Both the position numbers and the translations under genes were made by a program. This document shows positions 24,299 through 33,800 of a DNA stretch of 64,000 bases, one piece after another; within the stretch, counting starts at the first letter, position 1, and each line of letters opens with the position of its first letter. The DNA is from Stenotrophomonas maltophilia (GTDB taxonomy: Bacteria > Pseudomonadota > Gammaproteobacteria > Xanthomonadales > Xanthomonadaceae), in NCBI RefSeq assembly GCF_039555535.1, contig NZ_CP154630.1, positions 1,005,001 through 1,069,000 of the forward strand, in the 5' to 3' direction. Below the pieces are notes generated by a model. That model saw only the letters and a list, made by a program, of their open reading frames with translations, ran no database searches and had not been told where the DNA came from.

Positions 24299-25279
24299 AT
24301 GAGCCAACTCACCGATGGCTTCGGGCGCAGCTTTCCATACCTGCGTCTGTCGCTGACCGAAGCCTGCAACTTCCGTTGCAGCTATTGCCTGCCCGACGGC
24401 TACCAGGCCGACGGCCGGCCGCGCTTTCTTGCGGTGGATGAAATCGCAAGGCTGGTACGGGCGTTTGCCACGCTGGGCATGCACAAGATCCGCCTGACCG
24501 GTGGCGAGCCGAGCCTGCGCAAGGACCTGGACCAGATCATCGCCACCGTGGCGCAGGTGCCGGGCGTGCGCAAGGTTGCCATCACCACCAACGGCTGCCT
24601 GCTGCCCAGGCGCCTGCCAGGCTGGCATCGTGCGGGCCTGACTGCGCTCAACGTGAGTATGGACAGCCTGCGTCGCGAGCGTTTCCATGCCATCACCGGA
24701 CATGACCGCCTGCCCGAGGTGATGGAAGGCATCGCCCTGGCCCAGGCGTTGGGCCTGCAATCGGTCAAGCTCAATGCCGTGCTGCTGCGCGGCCTCAATG
24801 ACGACGAACTGCCGCAATGGATGGCCTTCCTGCGCGACCGGCCAGTGAGCGTGCGTTTCATCGAACTGATGCGCACCGGTGACAACCGCGATTACTTTGA
24901 ACGTCACCATCTGTGCGCCGATGTGATCGTCGGGCAGTTGCTGGCTGCTGGCTGGAGCGAGCGCAGACGCGCTGCCGATGCGGGCCCCGCACGTGAGTTC
25001 AGTCATCCCGACCATCGCGGCAGCATCGGCATCATCGCTCCTTACTCAAAGGATTTCTGCAAAGGTTGCAACCGCCTGCGGGTTACCGCGCGCGGCGATC
25101 TGCGGTTGTGCCTGTTCGGTGACTTCGGCATCGCACTGCGGCCGCTGCTGCAGTCAGATGAGGACCAGGGCGCGCTGCTGGCGCGCATCACCACCCAGCT
25201 TGGGCTGAAGGCAGCCGGGCATGGACTGCATTTCGGCCAGACCGGGTTGACCCCGCATCTGGCCTCGATTGGAGGATGA
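24299..25279 (+). CDS. moaA: GTP 3',8-cyclase MoaA
   Basis: A 326-residue radical-SAM enzyme that converts GTP to 3',8-cyclo-7,8-dihydro-GTP, the first step of molybdenum-cofactor synthesis. The N-terminal [4Fe-4S] motif is CNFRCSYC (residues 22-29), TGGEPSLR follows, and the C-terminal second cluster is in CKGCNRLRVTARGDLRLC. AGGAGG lies 12 bases before the ATG. It begins a tightly packed operon moaA-moaC/mog-moeA-moaD-moaE-mobA with four-base overlaps, serving the molybdenum enzyme nitrate reductase downstream. Confidence 0.95.
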   Translation: MSQLTDGFGRSFPYLRLSLTEACNFRCSYCLPDGYQADGRPRFLAVDEIARLVRAFATLGMHKIRLTGGEPSLRKDLDQIIATVAQVPGVRKVAITTNGCLLPRRLPGWHRAGLTALNVSMDSLRRERFHAITGHDRLPEVMEGIALAQALGLQSVKLNAVLLRGLNDDELPQWMAFLRDRPVSVRFIELMRTGDNRDYFERHHLCADVIVGQLLAAGWSERRRAADAGPAREFSHPDHRGSIGIIAPYSKDFCKGCNRLRVTARGDLRLCLFGDFGIALRPLLQSDEDQGALLARITTQLGLKAAGHGLHFGQTGLTPHLASIGG

Positions 25280-26286
25280 GACAAGCAATGAGTGGGCAGA
25301 TGAGTGCGGCATTCCATATGGCCGATGTACGTGACAAGCGCATTACCCGTCGCCGCGCGGTGGCGGTGGGTGAGCTTGTCGCCGGGCCTGTTGCCTATCC
25401 CCTGATCGTCGAGCGACGTCTGCCCAAGGGGGACGCACTGGTGATGGCCGAGATTGCTGGCCTGCAGGGGGCCAAAATGGCCTCGGCGTTGATGCCGCTG
25501 TGCCATCCGCTGCCACTGGAACTGGTGAGGGTTTACTGCGCGCCGGCGCCGGAGCGGCTTGCCATCCGGGTGTGGTGCGAATGCGCCAGTGAAGCGCGTA
25601 CCGGGGTGGAGATGGAAGCGCTGGCAGGGGTCAACGCGGCCCTGCTGACCTTGTATGACCTCAGCAAGCCGGTCGAGCCCGCATTGGAGATCGGCGGTGT
25701 CCGGCTGCTGTTCAAGGAAGGCGGCAAGAGCGGCGTGTGGTTGCACCCACAGGGTATGGATGCGGAGGAGCGTGAGCGCTTCCGCCCGCGTCCGCCAAGA
25801 CAGCTGCAAGGTGCGAGCTGTGTGGTGATCACGCTCAGCGATCGTGCCAGCCGGGGCGACTATGTGGATGAATCCGGGCCAGTGCTGGCCGAGGGGCTGC
25901 GTGCACTGGGCGGCGAAGTGGTCAGCACGGAAGTACTGGCCGATGGCATCGAGCCGCTGGCCGGGCGTCTGCACGCGTTCGCCGCCAGCGGCATCCGCAT
26001 CTGCCTGTGCACTGGCGGCACGGGCCTGGGACCGCGCGATCTCACTCCAGAGGCGTTGCAGTCGCTGGGTGGGCGCAGCGTGCCCGGGCTGGCGCAGATG
26101 CTCCGTGGCCTTAGCGCGCAGCACACGCCGTTGGCATGGCTGAGCCGTGCCGAGGTGGTGCAACTGGGGGGCATGCTGGTCATCGCCCTGCCGGGTAGCC
26201 CGCGTGCCGCGGCACAGTGCATGAGCATTCTCACGCCGGTGCTGGGCCATGCATTGGCGATGATCGACGGGGCCAGCCACGCATGA
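25276..26286 (+). CDS. moaCB: MoaC-MoaB/Mog fusion protein
   Basis: A 336-residue fusion. Residues 1-160 are MoaC, which makes cyclic pyranopterin monophosphate: VADVRDK-like start (MADVRDKRITRR), MPLCHPLPL and the catalytic KPVEPALEI region are seen. Residues about 178-330 are a MoaB/Mog-type adenylyltransferase fold: VITLSDRASRGDYVD, CLCTGGTGLGPRD and VIALPGSPRA. Such fusions are known in proteobacteria. The start ATG overlaps the moaA stop; a second ATG at 25288 is an alternative. The fusion puts early and late steps of the pathway in one polypeptide. Confidence 0.93.
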   Translation: MRQAMSGQMSAAFHMADVRDKRITRRRAVAVGELVAGPVAYPLIVERRLPKGDALVMAEIAGLQGAKMASALMPLCHPLPLELVRVYCAPAPERLAIRVWCECASEARTGVEMEALAGVNAALLTLYDLSKPVEPALEIGGVRLLFKEGGKSGVWLHPQGMDAEERERFRPRPPRQLQGASCVVITLSDRASRGDYVDESGPVLAEGLRALGGEVVSTEVLADGIEPLAGRLHAFAASGIRICLCTGGTGLGPRDLTPEALQSLGGRSVPGLAQMLRGLSAQHTPLAWLSRAEVVQLGGMLVIALPGSPRAAAQCMSILTPVLGHALAMIDGASHA

Positions 26287-27542
26287 TCACTTACGCGCAG
26301 GCCCTGCAGATCCTGTTGGCCGAGGCGCCGACGCCAAAGACCGAGCAGGTGGTGATTGCCGAGGCAGCAGACCGGGTGCTGGCTGCGCCAGTGGTAAGTG
26401 CCCAGCACCTGCCACCGTTCGACAATGCTGCGATGGACGGCTTCGCCCTGTGCGCGGACGGCCAGCCCTTGCCTGCCGGTGCCATATTGCAGGTTGCCGG
26501 CTGGCAGGCCGCAGGCGATGCCGCAGCACAGGGGGAGGCAGCACAGGCCTGGGAAATCATGACGGGTGCGCGCATGCCGGCCGGCCTGGACAGCGTGGTG
26601 CCGGTCGAGCAGGTGGAGGTGCTGGATGCCGTGGAGGGGCGTCCTGCGCGCGTGCGTCTGCAGGCGATGGTTACGCCCGGGCAACACGTGCGGCTGCGCG
26701 GCCAGGACGTGGAGTTGGGCGAAACCGTGCTTGCCGCTGGCACGTCGCTGGATGTGAACGCCATGACCTTGCTGCATGCCCTCGGGACAGCCCGGGTGCA
26801 GGTGCAGCAGCGGCCGCAGGTGGCGGTCATCAGCACCGGCAAGGAGCTGATCAGTGATGCGGCCCAGCCGTTGCAGTCCGGGCAGATACGCGACAGCAAC
26901 CGCCCCTTCCTGGTCAGCCGCCTGCACGCCGCGGGTGCTGATGTGGTCTGGAACGGTGTCGTTGGCGATGACGTGGCTGCTTTTGATGCTGCGCTGGACG
27001 CGGCCTTGGCCGCCGGCGCGCGCGTGGTGCTGAGTACGGGGGCGGTGTCGCAGGGCCGCTATGACTTCATCCCTGATGCCCTGCGTGCCCGTGGTGCCAC
27101 CGTGCTGTTCCACAAGGTCGCCATCCGCCCGGGCAAGCCGCTGCTGTTCGCCCGCCTGGCCGATGGTTGCCTGTACTTCGGCCTGCCGGGCAATCCGATA
27201 TCCGCGGCAGTGGGGTTGCGCTTCTTCGTGGAGCCGGTGTTGCGCCGCATGCTGGGTTTGGAAGAAGAGGCGCAGTTGCAGTTGCCGTTGCAGGGCGATG
27301 TGCGCAAGCCACCGGGGCTGCGCATGCACGCACGGGCACGGGTGGAACTGGATGCGGGGGGGCGGCTGAGCGTGCGGGTGTTGTCCGGGCAGGAATCGTT
27401 CCGGCTCAAGACCATGCTGCAGGCCAACGCCTGGGCGATTCTGGAAGGTGAGGATGCGTTGGCCCCGGCCGGCACATTGGCTCGCGTGCAGGGTTGGGGG
27501 CATCGCGAGCCGCTGCAACTGGCCCGGCAGGAGGAAGCATGA
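26283..27542 (+). CDS. moeA: Molybdopterin molybdenumtransferase MoeA
   Basis: A 419-residue MoeA that inserts molybdate into adenylylated molybdopterin. Landmarks are PPFDNAAMDGFAL near residue 45, EIMTGARMPAG near 95, VAVISTGKELI near 180, STGAVSQGRYDF (usually SGGVS) near 250, and PGKPLLFARL with GLPGNPISA near 285-305. In STGAVS the canonical glycine pair is changed but the region is otherwise intact. The ATG at 26283 overlaps the previous stop. Confidence 0.95.
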   Translation: MITYAQALQILLAEAPTPKTEQVVIAEAADRVLAAPVVSAQHLPPFDNAAMDGFALCADGQPLPAGAILQVAGWQAAGDAAAQGEAAQAWEIMTGARMPAGLDSVVPVEQVEVLDAVEGRPARVRLQAMVTPGQHVRLRGQDVELGETVLAAGTSLDVNAMTLLHALGTARVQVQQRPQVAVISTGKELISDAAQPLQSGQIRDSNRPFLVSRLHAAGADVVWNGVVGDDVAAFDAALDAALAAGARVVLSTGAVSQGRYDFIPDALRARGATVLFHKVAIRPGKPLLFARLADGCLYFGLPGNPISAAVGLRFFVEPVLRRMLGLEEEAQLQLPLQGDVRKPPGLRMHARARVELDAGGRLSVRVLSGQESFRLKTMLQANAWAILEGEDALAPAGTLARVQGWGHREPLQLARQEEA

Positions 27543-27799
27543 GAGAGGTCGTTGTGCAGTTGTTTGGTGTGTTTTCCGAGCTGGATCATCGTCGCGAGCT
27601 AAGCGTGCGGGTGAACGGTGAACACATCGTGGACCTGCGCCGGGCATTGCGCGAGTTGCTGCTGGAACGGTTCCCCCGGTTCCGTGCCGGGCTGGTGGAC
27701 TATTCGGTGTTTGCCGATGAAAAGCGCGTGCTGCGCGACAGCGAGCCGCTGCCTGCGGACGGTCGTGTGGCCATCCTGCCACCGGTGAGCGGAGGTTGA
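27539..27799 (+). CDS. moaD: Molybdopterin synthase small subunit MoaD
   Basis: An 86-residue ubiquitin-like sulfur carrier ending in the functional Gly-Gly (PPVSGG). It is thiocarboxylated and donates sulfur to cyclic pyranopterin monophosphate in complex with MoaE, whose gene follows after one base. The start overlaps the moeA stop by ATGA. Confidence 0.93.
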   Translation: MREVVVQLFGVFSELDHRRELSVRVNGEHIVDLRRALRELLLERFPRFRAGLVDYSVFADEKRVLRDSEPLPADGRVAILPPVSGG

Positions 27800-27800
27800 A

Positions 27801-28298
27801 ATGAGCGCGGAAAATCTATGGAAAGTGGTCGAGCGCAGCGCCGCCGCGATTGATCCGGGCGAGGGCATCGCTTTTGTGTCCGACCCCGGCTTTGGCGGCA
27901 TCGATGTATTCATCGGCAAGGTGCGCGACCTGAACCAAGGGCGCGCGGTGCAGGGCATCACCTATGACATGTTCGAGCCGCTGGTACTCAACGAGTTCCA
28001 GCGCCTGGTGGCCGAGGTGGAGGCCGAGTTCGGCCCGCGCATCAAGCTGTACGTGGCCCACGCCAGGGGCCGCCTGGCGGTGGGTGAGGTGGCGGTGGTT
28101 GTTGCCGCCGGCAGTCCCCACCGTGACGAGGCTTTCCGTGCCTGCCGGCAGCTGATCGAGGCGGTCAAACACCGCTCGCCGATCTGGAAGCAGGAGCATT
28201 ACCAGGATGGCGACAGCGAGTGGAGCGAAGGCTGCAGCCTGTGCCAACCCAGCGCCGAGCACGCCGACGACGGACATGTCCACGATCACGCCCACTGA
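27801..28298 (+). CDS. moaE: Molybdopterin synthase large subunit MoaE
   Basis: A 165-residue MoaE. The family motifs GKVRDLNQG, ITYDMFEPL, YVAHARGRLAVGE, SPHRDEAFRAC and the catalytic-lysine stretch KHRSPIWKQE are present. The last 15 residues are an extra His/Asp-rich tail (HADDGHVHDHAH) that may bind metal. The 3' end overlaps the mobA start by 23 bases. Confidence 0.95.
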   Translation: MSAENLWKVVERSAAAIDPGEGIAFVSDPGFGGIDVFIGKVRDLNQGRAVQGITYDMFEPLVLNEFQRLVAEVEAEFGPRIKLYVAHARGRLAVGEVAVVVAAGSPHRDEAFRACRQLIEAVKHRSPIWKQEHYQDGDSEWSEGCSLCQPSAEHADDGHVHDHAH

Positions 28299-28893
28299 CC
28301 TGCCGGCCATGGCCGGCATCGTGCTGGCCGGTGGCCTGTCCAGCCGCATGGGCCAGGACAAGGCCTTGCTGCGTTGGCAGGGCAGGTCCCTGCTGGCGCA
28401 CATGTGCGCGCTGCTGCAGGCCGCGGGTGCGCAGACGCTACGGGTCAGCGGCAGCTACCCGGTGCTGCCGGGGGTCGAGTCGGTCCCCGACCTGGTGCCG
28501 CGCTGCGGTCCGTTGGGGGGGCTCTACAGCGTGGTGAAGACGCTGCCGGATGGCCCTGTCTGGGTGGTGGCGGTGGACATGCCGCTGCTCGACCGGCAAC
28601 TTCTTTGGCGGTTGCGTGACGCAGGTGACGCTCGCTGCGTGCATTTCCGCGGGCAACCGCTGCCAATGCGGTTGAACATTGACCGCAGCTGTCGCACCCT
28701 GTTGCAGTCGATGGTGATGGACGTGAACGGGCCGCGCTCGTTGTACCGCCTGCAGCGACAGCTGGGCAGCATCGAGCTGCGCCTGCCCGACGATGGCGAT
28801 GCCCGCCTGCTGAACTGCAATACCCCCATCCAATGGGAGGCTCTGCCTCATGAAAGTGCAGATCCAGTCGCAGTCCGTACGACTGCGCATTGA
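28276..28893 (+). CDS. mobA: Molybdenum cofactor guanylyltransferase MobA
   Basis: A 205-residue nucleotidyltransferase that attaches GMP to molybdopterin to form the guanine dinucleotide needed by NarG-type enzymes. The nucleotide-binding signature LAGGLSSRMGQDKALL is near residue 16, CGPLGGLYSV near 80 and AVDMPLLD with the metal-binding aspartate near 100. The start is inside the end of moaE, and its end overlaps the next gene by 44 bases. Confidence 0.93.
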   Translation: MSTITPTDLPAMAGIVLAGGLSSRMGQDKALLRWQGRSLLAHMCALLQAAGAQTLRVSGSYPVLPGVESVPDLVPRCGPLGGLYSVVKTLPDGPVWVVAVDMPLLDRQLLWRLRDAGDARCVHFRGQPLPMRLNIDRSCRTLLQSMVMDVNGPRSLYRLQRQLGSIELRLPDDGDARLLNCNTPIQWEALPHESADPVAVRTTAH

Positions 28894-29221
28894 CGAAAAC
28901 GAGCTGGCCGAGTTGTTGGCGGGGCAGTGGGTGACCAGCCGGACCGACCTGGGGGCACTGGGCGGCTTTTCCTGCGCGCTGCAGCTGCATGCAGGCGAAC
29001 AGGCGCGGCTGGATGGCAGCGTCACGGCGCTGCGGTTCGCGCTGCCTCAGGAGGATGTGCTAGCGTTGCAGCAGCGCCTGCCGTGCCGTGATGGACTCTC
29101 TTACGAACTCCCCCTGCAACCGCAACCGCTGCATCTTCAGTTTGATGTCGATGTACGTGACAGCGTGCGCCAGCGTGGCGTGCAGCGCCGTGCAAGCGAC
29201 GTCAGCGTCGCCGCAGATTGA
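28850..29221 (+). CDS. Small conserved protein (DUF7009-like)
   Basis: A 123-residue protein with the start MKVQIQSQSVRLRIDENEL and WVTSRTDLG, resembling small proteins seen at the end of molybdenum-cofactor operons (DUF7009-like). No catalytic motif is visible. The start overlaps the 3' end of mobA by 44 bases, showing that it belongs to this operon. A hairpin at 29234-29252 follows. Confidence 0.7.
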   Translation: MKVQIQSQSVRLRIDENELAELLAGQWVTSRTDLGALGGFSCALQLHAGEQARLDGSVTALRFALPQEDVLALQQRLPCRDGLSYELPLQPQPLHLQFDVDVRDSVRQRGVQRRASDVSVAAD

Positions 29222-29233
29222 TATTTGTCAGGT

Positions 29234-29255
29234 AGGCGCCGTTATGGCGCCTTTG
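29234..29255 (+). terminator. Hairpin ending the moa operon
   Basis: AGGCGCC and GGCGCCT pair around GTTAT (29234-29252), followed by TTGG. The T run is short, so termination may be partial. It sits directly before the FNR box of narK. Confidence 0.6.
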
Positions 29256-29256
29256 G

Positions 29257-29298
29257 TTGATCAAGATCAATACCGGCCCCAGGGCCGCCGGGCTTAAT
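29257..29298 (+). promoter_or_regulatory. FNR-dependent promoter of narK-narGHJI
   Basis: TTGAT-CAAG-ATCAA at 29257-29270 is a perfect FNR/Anr box. A -10-like CTTAAT is at 29293-29298, which places the box at about -41.5, the class II geometry of FNR activation. The start codon of narK is 100 bases beyond the box. Confidence 0.88.
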
Positions 29299-29369
29299 GA
29301 CGCCGTGGCGACTGGGCAGGCAACAGCACAGCAGAACCAGCGCCGTATCAAACAGCCTTGGAGCGTTGC

Positions 29370-30788
29370 ATGAGTGTCAGTCGCGATGCCGTAAAAAACA
29401 GCAGGCCCGGTCCCGGCGGTGTCATCACCGATTGGCGGCCGGAAGATCCGGTTTACTGGGAGCAGACCGGTAAACGCGTTGCCACCCGCAACCTGGTCAT
29501 ATCCATCCCCGCGCTGCTGCTGGCGTTCTCGGTGTGGGTGCTGTTTTCGGCGGTGACCATCAGCCTGCCGAAAATCGGGTTTGCCTTCAGTACCGATCAG
29601 TTGTTCTGGCTGGTAGCCTTGCCCAGTCTTTCCGGCGCGACGCTGCGCATCTTCTACTCCTTCGTGATCCCGATCTTCGGTGGCCGCCGTTGGACGGCCT
29701 TGTCCACCGCCTCGCTGTTGCTGCCCACCTTGTGGCTGGGCTTCGCGGTGCAGAACCCCGCCACGCCGTATTGGGTATTCGTGCTGATCGCCATCCTGTG
29801 TGGCTTCGGTGGCGCGAACTTCTCGTCCTCCATGTCCAATATCTCCTTCTTCTATCCCAAGCAGCGCCAGGGCATGGCACTGGGCCTGAATGCCGGCCTG
29901 GGCAACGTAGGGGTGTCGGTATCGCAGGCGGTGGTACCGCTGGTGATCACGGTAGGCGTGTTTGGTGCCCTGGGCGGCGCTCCGCAGGCGGTGGTGGACG
30001 GCGGCGCGCCCTTGTTCCTGCAGAACGCCGGCTTCATCTGGGTGCCGTTCATCGCCTTCTTCGCGCTGGCTGCCTGGTTCGGCATGAACGACCTGACCAG
30101 TGCCCGCTCATCGTTCTCCGAGCAGGCGGTGATCTTCCGCCGCAAGCACAACTGGCTGATGTGCTGGTTGTACATCGGCACCTTCGGCTCCTATATCGGC
30201 TTTTCTGCTGGTTTCCCGATGCTGGTCAAGAGCCAGTTCCCGGACGTGAATCCACTGGCCTATGCCTTCATTGGCCCGCTGCTGGGTGCGCTGATGCGCT
30301 CGGTGGGTGGCAGCATGGCCGACCGCTGGGGCGGCGCACGCCTGACCTTCTGGGTATTCGCGCTGATGATCGCAGCCGTGTTCGGCGTATTGCACTTCCT
30401 GCCCAATAACGGCCAGGGCGGCAACTTCTACGGTTTCCTGCTCTCGTTCATGGCCTTGTTCGTGCTCAGCGGCATCGGCAACGGCACCACCTTCCGGATG
30501 ATCCCGGTGATCTTCCGCACCCTGCACGAGCGCCTGTCGGCCAATGAAGGCGCTGAAGGCAAGAAGGCCGCTGCGCATCAAGCCAGCATCGAATCGGCAG
30601 CCGTGGTCGGCTTCTCCGGCGCCATCGGTGCCTATGGCGGCTTCTTCATCCCGAAGAGCTACGGCACTTCGATCAGCTTGACCGGCGGCCCGGACATGGC
30701 GCTGTACGGCTTCATCGCGTTCTACGCCACCTGCCTGGCCGTGACCTGGTGGTGGTACTACCGGCGGGGCGCCGAAACACCCTGCTGA
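29370..30788 (+). CDS. narK: Nitrate/nitrite transporter NarK
   Basis: A 472-residue major-facilitator protein with about 12 membrane helices in the inner membrane. Nitrate-signature stretches of the NarK family are visible, GLNAGLGNVGVSVSQ in the first half and GFSGAIGAYGGFFIP in the second, plus the conserved arginine in GATLRIFYSF. It exchanges or imports nitrate for respiration. The start ATG at 29370 is four codons inside a longer frame. It is the first gene behind the FNR box and lies 69 bases before narG. A second NarK gene, of a different subtype, is at 38453. Confidence 0.93.
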   Translation: MSVSRDAVKNSRPGPGGVITDWRPEDPVYWEQTGKRVATRNLVISIPALLLAFSVWVLFSAVTISLPKIGFAFSTDQLFWLVALPSLSGATLRIFYSFVIPIFGGRRWTALSTASLLLPTLWLGFAVQNPATPYWVFVLIAILCGFGGANFSSSMSNISFFYPKQRQGMALGLNAGLGNVGVSVSQAVVPLVITVGVFGALGGAPQAVVDGGAPLFLQNAGFIWVPFIAFFALAAWFGMNDLTSARSSFSEQAVIFRRKHNWLMCWLYIGTFGSYIGFSAGFPMLVKSQFPDVNPLAYAFIGPLLGALMRSVGGSMADRWGGARLTFWVFALMIAAVFGVLHFLPNNGQGGNFYGFLLSFMALFVLSGIGNGTTFRMIPVIFRTLHERLSANEGAEGKKAAAHQASIESAAVVGFSGAIGAYGGFFIPKSYGTSISLTGGPDMALYGFIAFYATCLAVTWWWYYRRGAETPC

Positions 30789-30857
30789 GTTACACCCGCA
30801 CCGCAGCCAGATGTCACCCCTAGCCACGATGCAGCAGTTTGCGAACGGAGATTCACC

Positions 30858-33800
30858 ATGAGCTATTTCCTTGATCGCTTGCAGTTCTTCAAGCGTGATC
30901 CACAACCCTTCGCCGATGGCCATGGGTTCAGCAAGAGCGAAGGGCGGGACTGGGAAAACAGTTATCGCGCCCGCTGGCAGTACGACAAGATCGTACGTTC
31001 CACCCACGGCGTGAACTGCACGGGCTCCTGCAGCTGGAAGATCTACGTCAAGAACGGACTGGTCACCTGGGAAACCCAGCAGACCGACTACCCGCGCACC
31101 CGCCCGGACCTGCCCAATCACGAACCACGCGGTTGCCCGCGTGGCGCCAGCTATTCCTGGTACCTGTACAGCGCCAACCGGCTCAAGTACCCGCTGATCC
31201 GTGGCACCTTGCTGCGCATGTGGCGGCAGGCCCGCAAGACCCTGTCGCCGGTCGAAGCCTGGGCCAGCATCGTGCAGGACCCGGCCAAGTCGCGTGAGTA
31301 CAAGCGTCGCCGCGGCATGGGTGGCTTTGTGCGCCTGAACTGGGACGAGGCCAACGAGATCATCGCCGCCTCCAACCTCTACACCACCAAGGAATACGGC
31401 CCCGACCGCATCGTCGGCTTCTCGCCGATTCCGGCGATGTCGATGGTGTCCTACGCGGCCGGTGCGCGCTATCTGTCGCTGCTCGGCGGTGCCTGTCTGT
31501 CCTTCTACGATTGGTATTGCGATCTGCCGCCGGCCTCGCCGCAGGTGTGGGGCGAGCAGACCGACGTGCCGGAATCGGCCGACTGGTACAACAGCCGCTA
31601 CATCATCGCCTGGGGCTCGAACGTGCCGCAGACGCGCACCCCGGATGCGCACTTCTTCACCGAGGCGCGTTACAACGGCACCAAGACGGTGGCGATCTGC
31701 CCCGACTACTCGGAGCTGGCCAAGCTCACCGACCATTGGCTGCATCCCAAGCAGGGCACCGATGCCGCGCTGGCATTCGCCTTCGGCCACGTGATCCTGC
31801 GCGAGTTCCACGTCGACACGCCCTCGCAATACTTCCAGGACTACTGCCGCCAGTACTCGGACATGCCGATGCTGGTGCGCATCGAGCGCCGTGCCGATGG
31901 TCGCCTGGTGCCAGGCCACTTCCTGCGCGCCAGTGAGCTGGGCGGGCTGGGCGAAAGCAACAATCCGGAATGGAAGACGCTGGCGTTCGACGAGAACAGC
32001 GGCGACATCACCGTGCCGAATGGCTCGGTCGGCTTCCGCTGGGGCGAGAAGGGCAAGTGGAACATCGAGGAAAAGGCCAGCGATGGCCATGACACGCGCC
32101 TGCGCCTGAGCCTGGCCGACATCCACGACGGTATCGAGGCGGTGAGCTTCCCGTACTTCGGCGGCATCGAGAGCGACGGCTGGACCGCCGCACCGGCCGA
32201 AGAAGTGCTGGAGCGCAATATCCCGCTGCGCCGCCTGCAGTTGGCCGATGGCGGCGAAGCATTGGTCGCCACGGTCTATGACCTGCTGCTTGCACAGTAC
32301 GGTGTTGATCGCGGCTTCGGCGGCGGCAATGTCGCCAAGAGCTTCGATGACAACGTGCCGGGTACGCCGGCATGGCAGGAACGCATCACCGGCGTGTCAC
32401 GCGCCGAGGTGATCGAGATTGCCCGTGAGTTCGCCCGCACCGCCGACAAGACCCATGGTCGCAGCATGATCATCGTCGGCGCCGGCATGAACCACTGGTT
32501 CCACAACGACATGAACTACCGCGGCCTGATCAACATGCTGGTCATGTGTGGCTGCGTGGGCCAGACCGGTGGTGGTTGGGCGCACTACGTGGGCCAGGAA
32601 AAGCTGCGCCCGCAGACCGGCTGGCAGCCGCTGGCCTTCGGTCTGGACTGGAGCCGTCCGCCGCGGCAGATGAACGGCACCTCGTTCTTCTACTTCAATA
32701 CCGGGCAGTGGCGTTACGAGAAGCTGCAGGTGGACGAACTGCTGTCGCCGCTGGCCGATGCCTCCAAGTACAGCGGCAGCCTGGCCGACCTCAACCTGCG
32801 CGCGGTGCGCATGGGCTGGCTGCCGAGTGCGCCGCAGCTGGACCGCAATCCGCTGCAGCTGGTGCGCGAGGCCTAACAGGCCGGCATCGCACCGGCCGAC
32901 TACGCGCTGTCCAAGTTCAAGGACGGTTCGCTGGACTTCGCCTTCGCCGATCCGGATGCCGCGCAGAACCACCCGCGGATGATGTTCATCTGGCGCTCCA
33001 ACCTGCTCGGTTCCTCCGGCAAGGGCCACGAGTACATGCTGCGGCATCTGCTCGGCACGCGTCACGGCCTGCAGGGCAAGGACCTGGGCGAGATGGGCGC
33101 GCTCAAGCCCGAGGACGTGAAGTGGCGTGACGAAGCACCGGAAGGCAAGCTCGACCTGCTGGTGACGCTGGATTTCCGCATGTGCACCACCGCGCTGTAC
33201 TCGGACATCGTGCTGCCGACCGCCACCTGGTACGAGAAGGACGACCTCAACACCTCGGACATGCATCCCTTCATCCACCCCCTGTCCAAGGCGGTGGATC
33301 CGGCCTGGGAATCGCGCAGCGACTGGGAAATCTTCAAGGGCGTCGCACGCACGCTCAGCGACATGGCACCGGGCGTGCTCGGTGTCGAGAAGGACCTGGT
33401 GCTGGTGCCGACCCTGCACGACACACCCAACGAGCTGGGCATGCCGTTCGGCGTGGCTGACTGGAAGAAGGGCCAGTGCGAGGCCATCCCGGGCAAGACC
33501 ATGCCGAGCATGGCGGTGGTCGAGCGCGACTATCCCAACCTCTACCGCAAGTTCACCTCGCTGGGCCCGCTGCTGGACAAGCTCGGCAATGGTGGCAAGG
33601 GCATGAGCTGGGATACCAAGCACGAGGTGGAATTCCTTGGCAAGCTCAACCACACCGTGCTGGGCGAAGGCATCAGCCAGGGTCGGCCGGCGATTGATAC
33701 CGCCATCGATGCCTGCGAAGTGATCCTGCACCTGGCCCCGGAAACCAATGGCCATGTCGCAGTCAAGGCCTGGGAGTCGCTGGGCACCTTCACCGGCCGC

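Noticed and set aside
25860..27782. A 640-codon minus-strand frame opposite moaC/mog-moeA-moaD.
   Set aside because: Plus-strand genes are clearly identified; the antisense frame has no recognisable domain.
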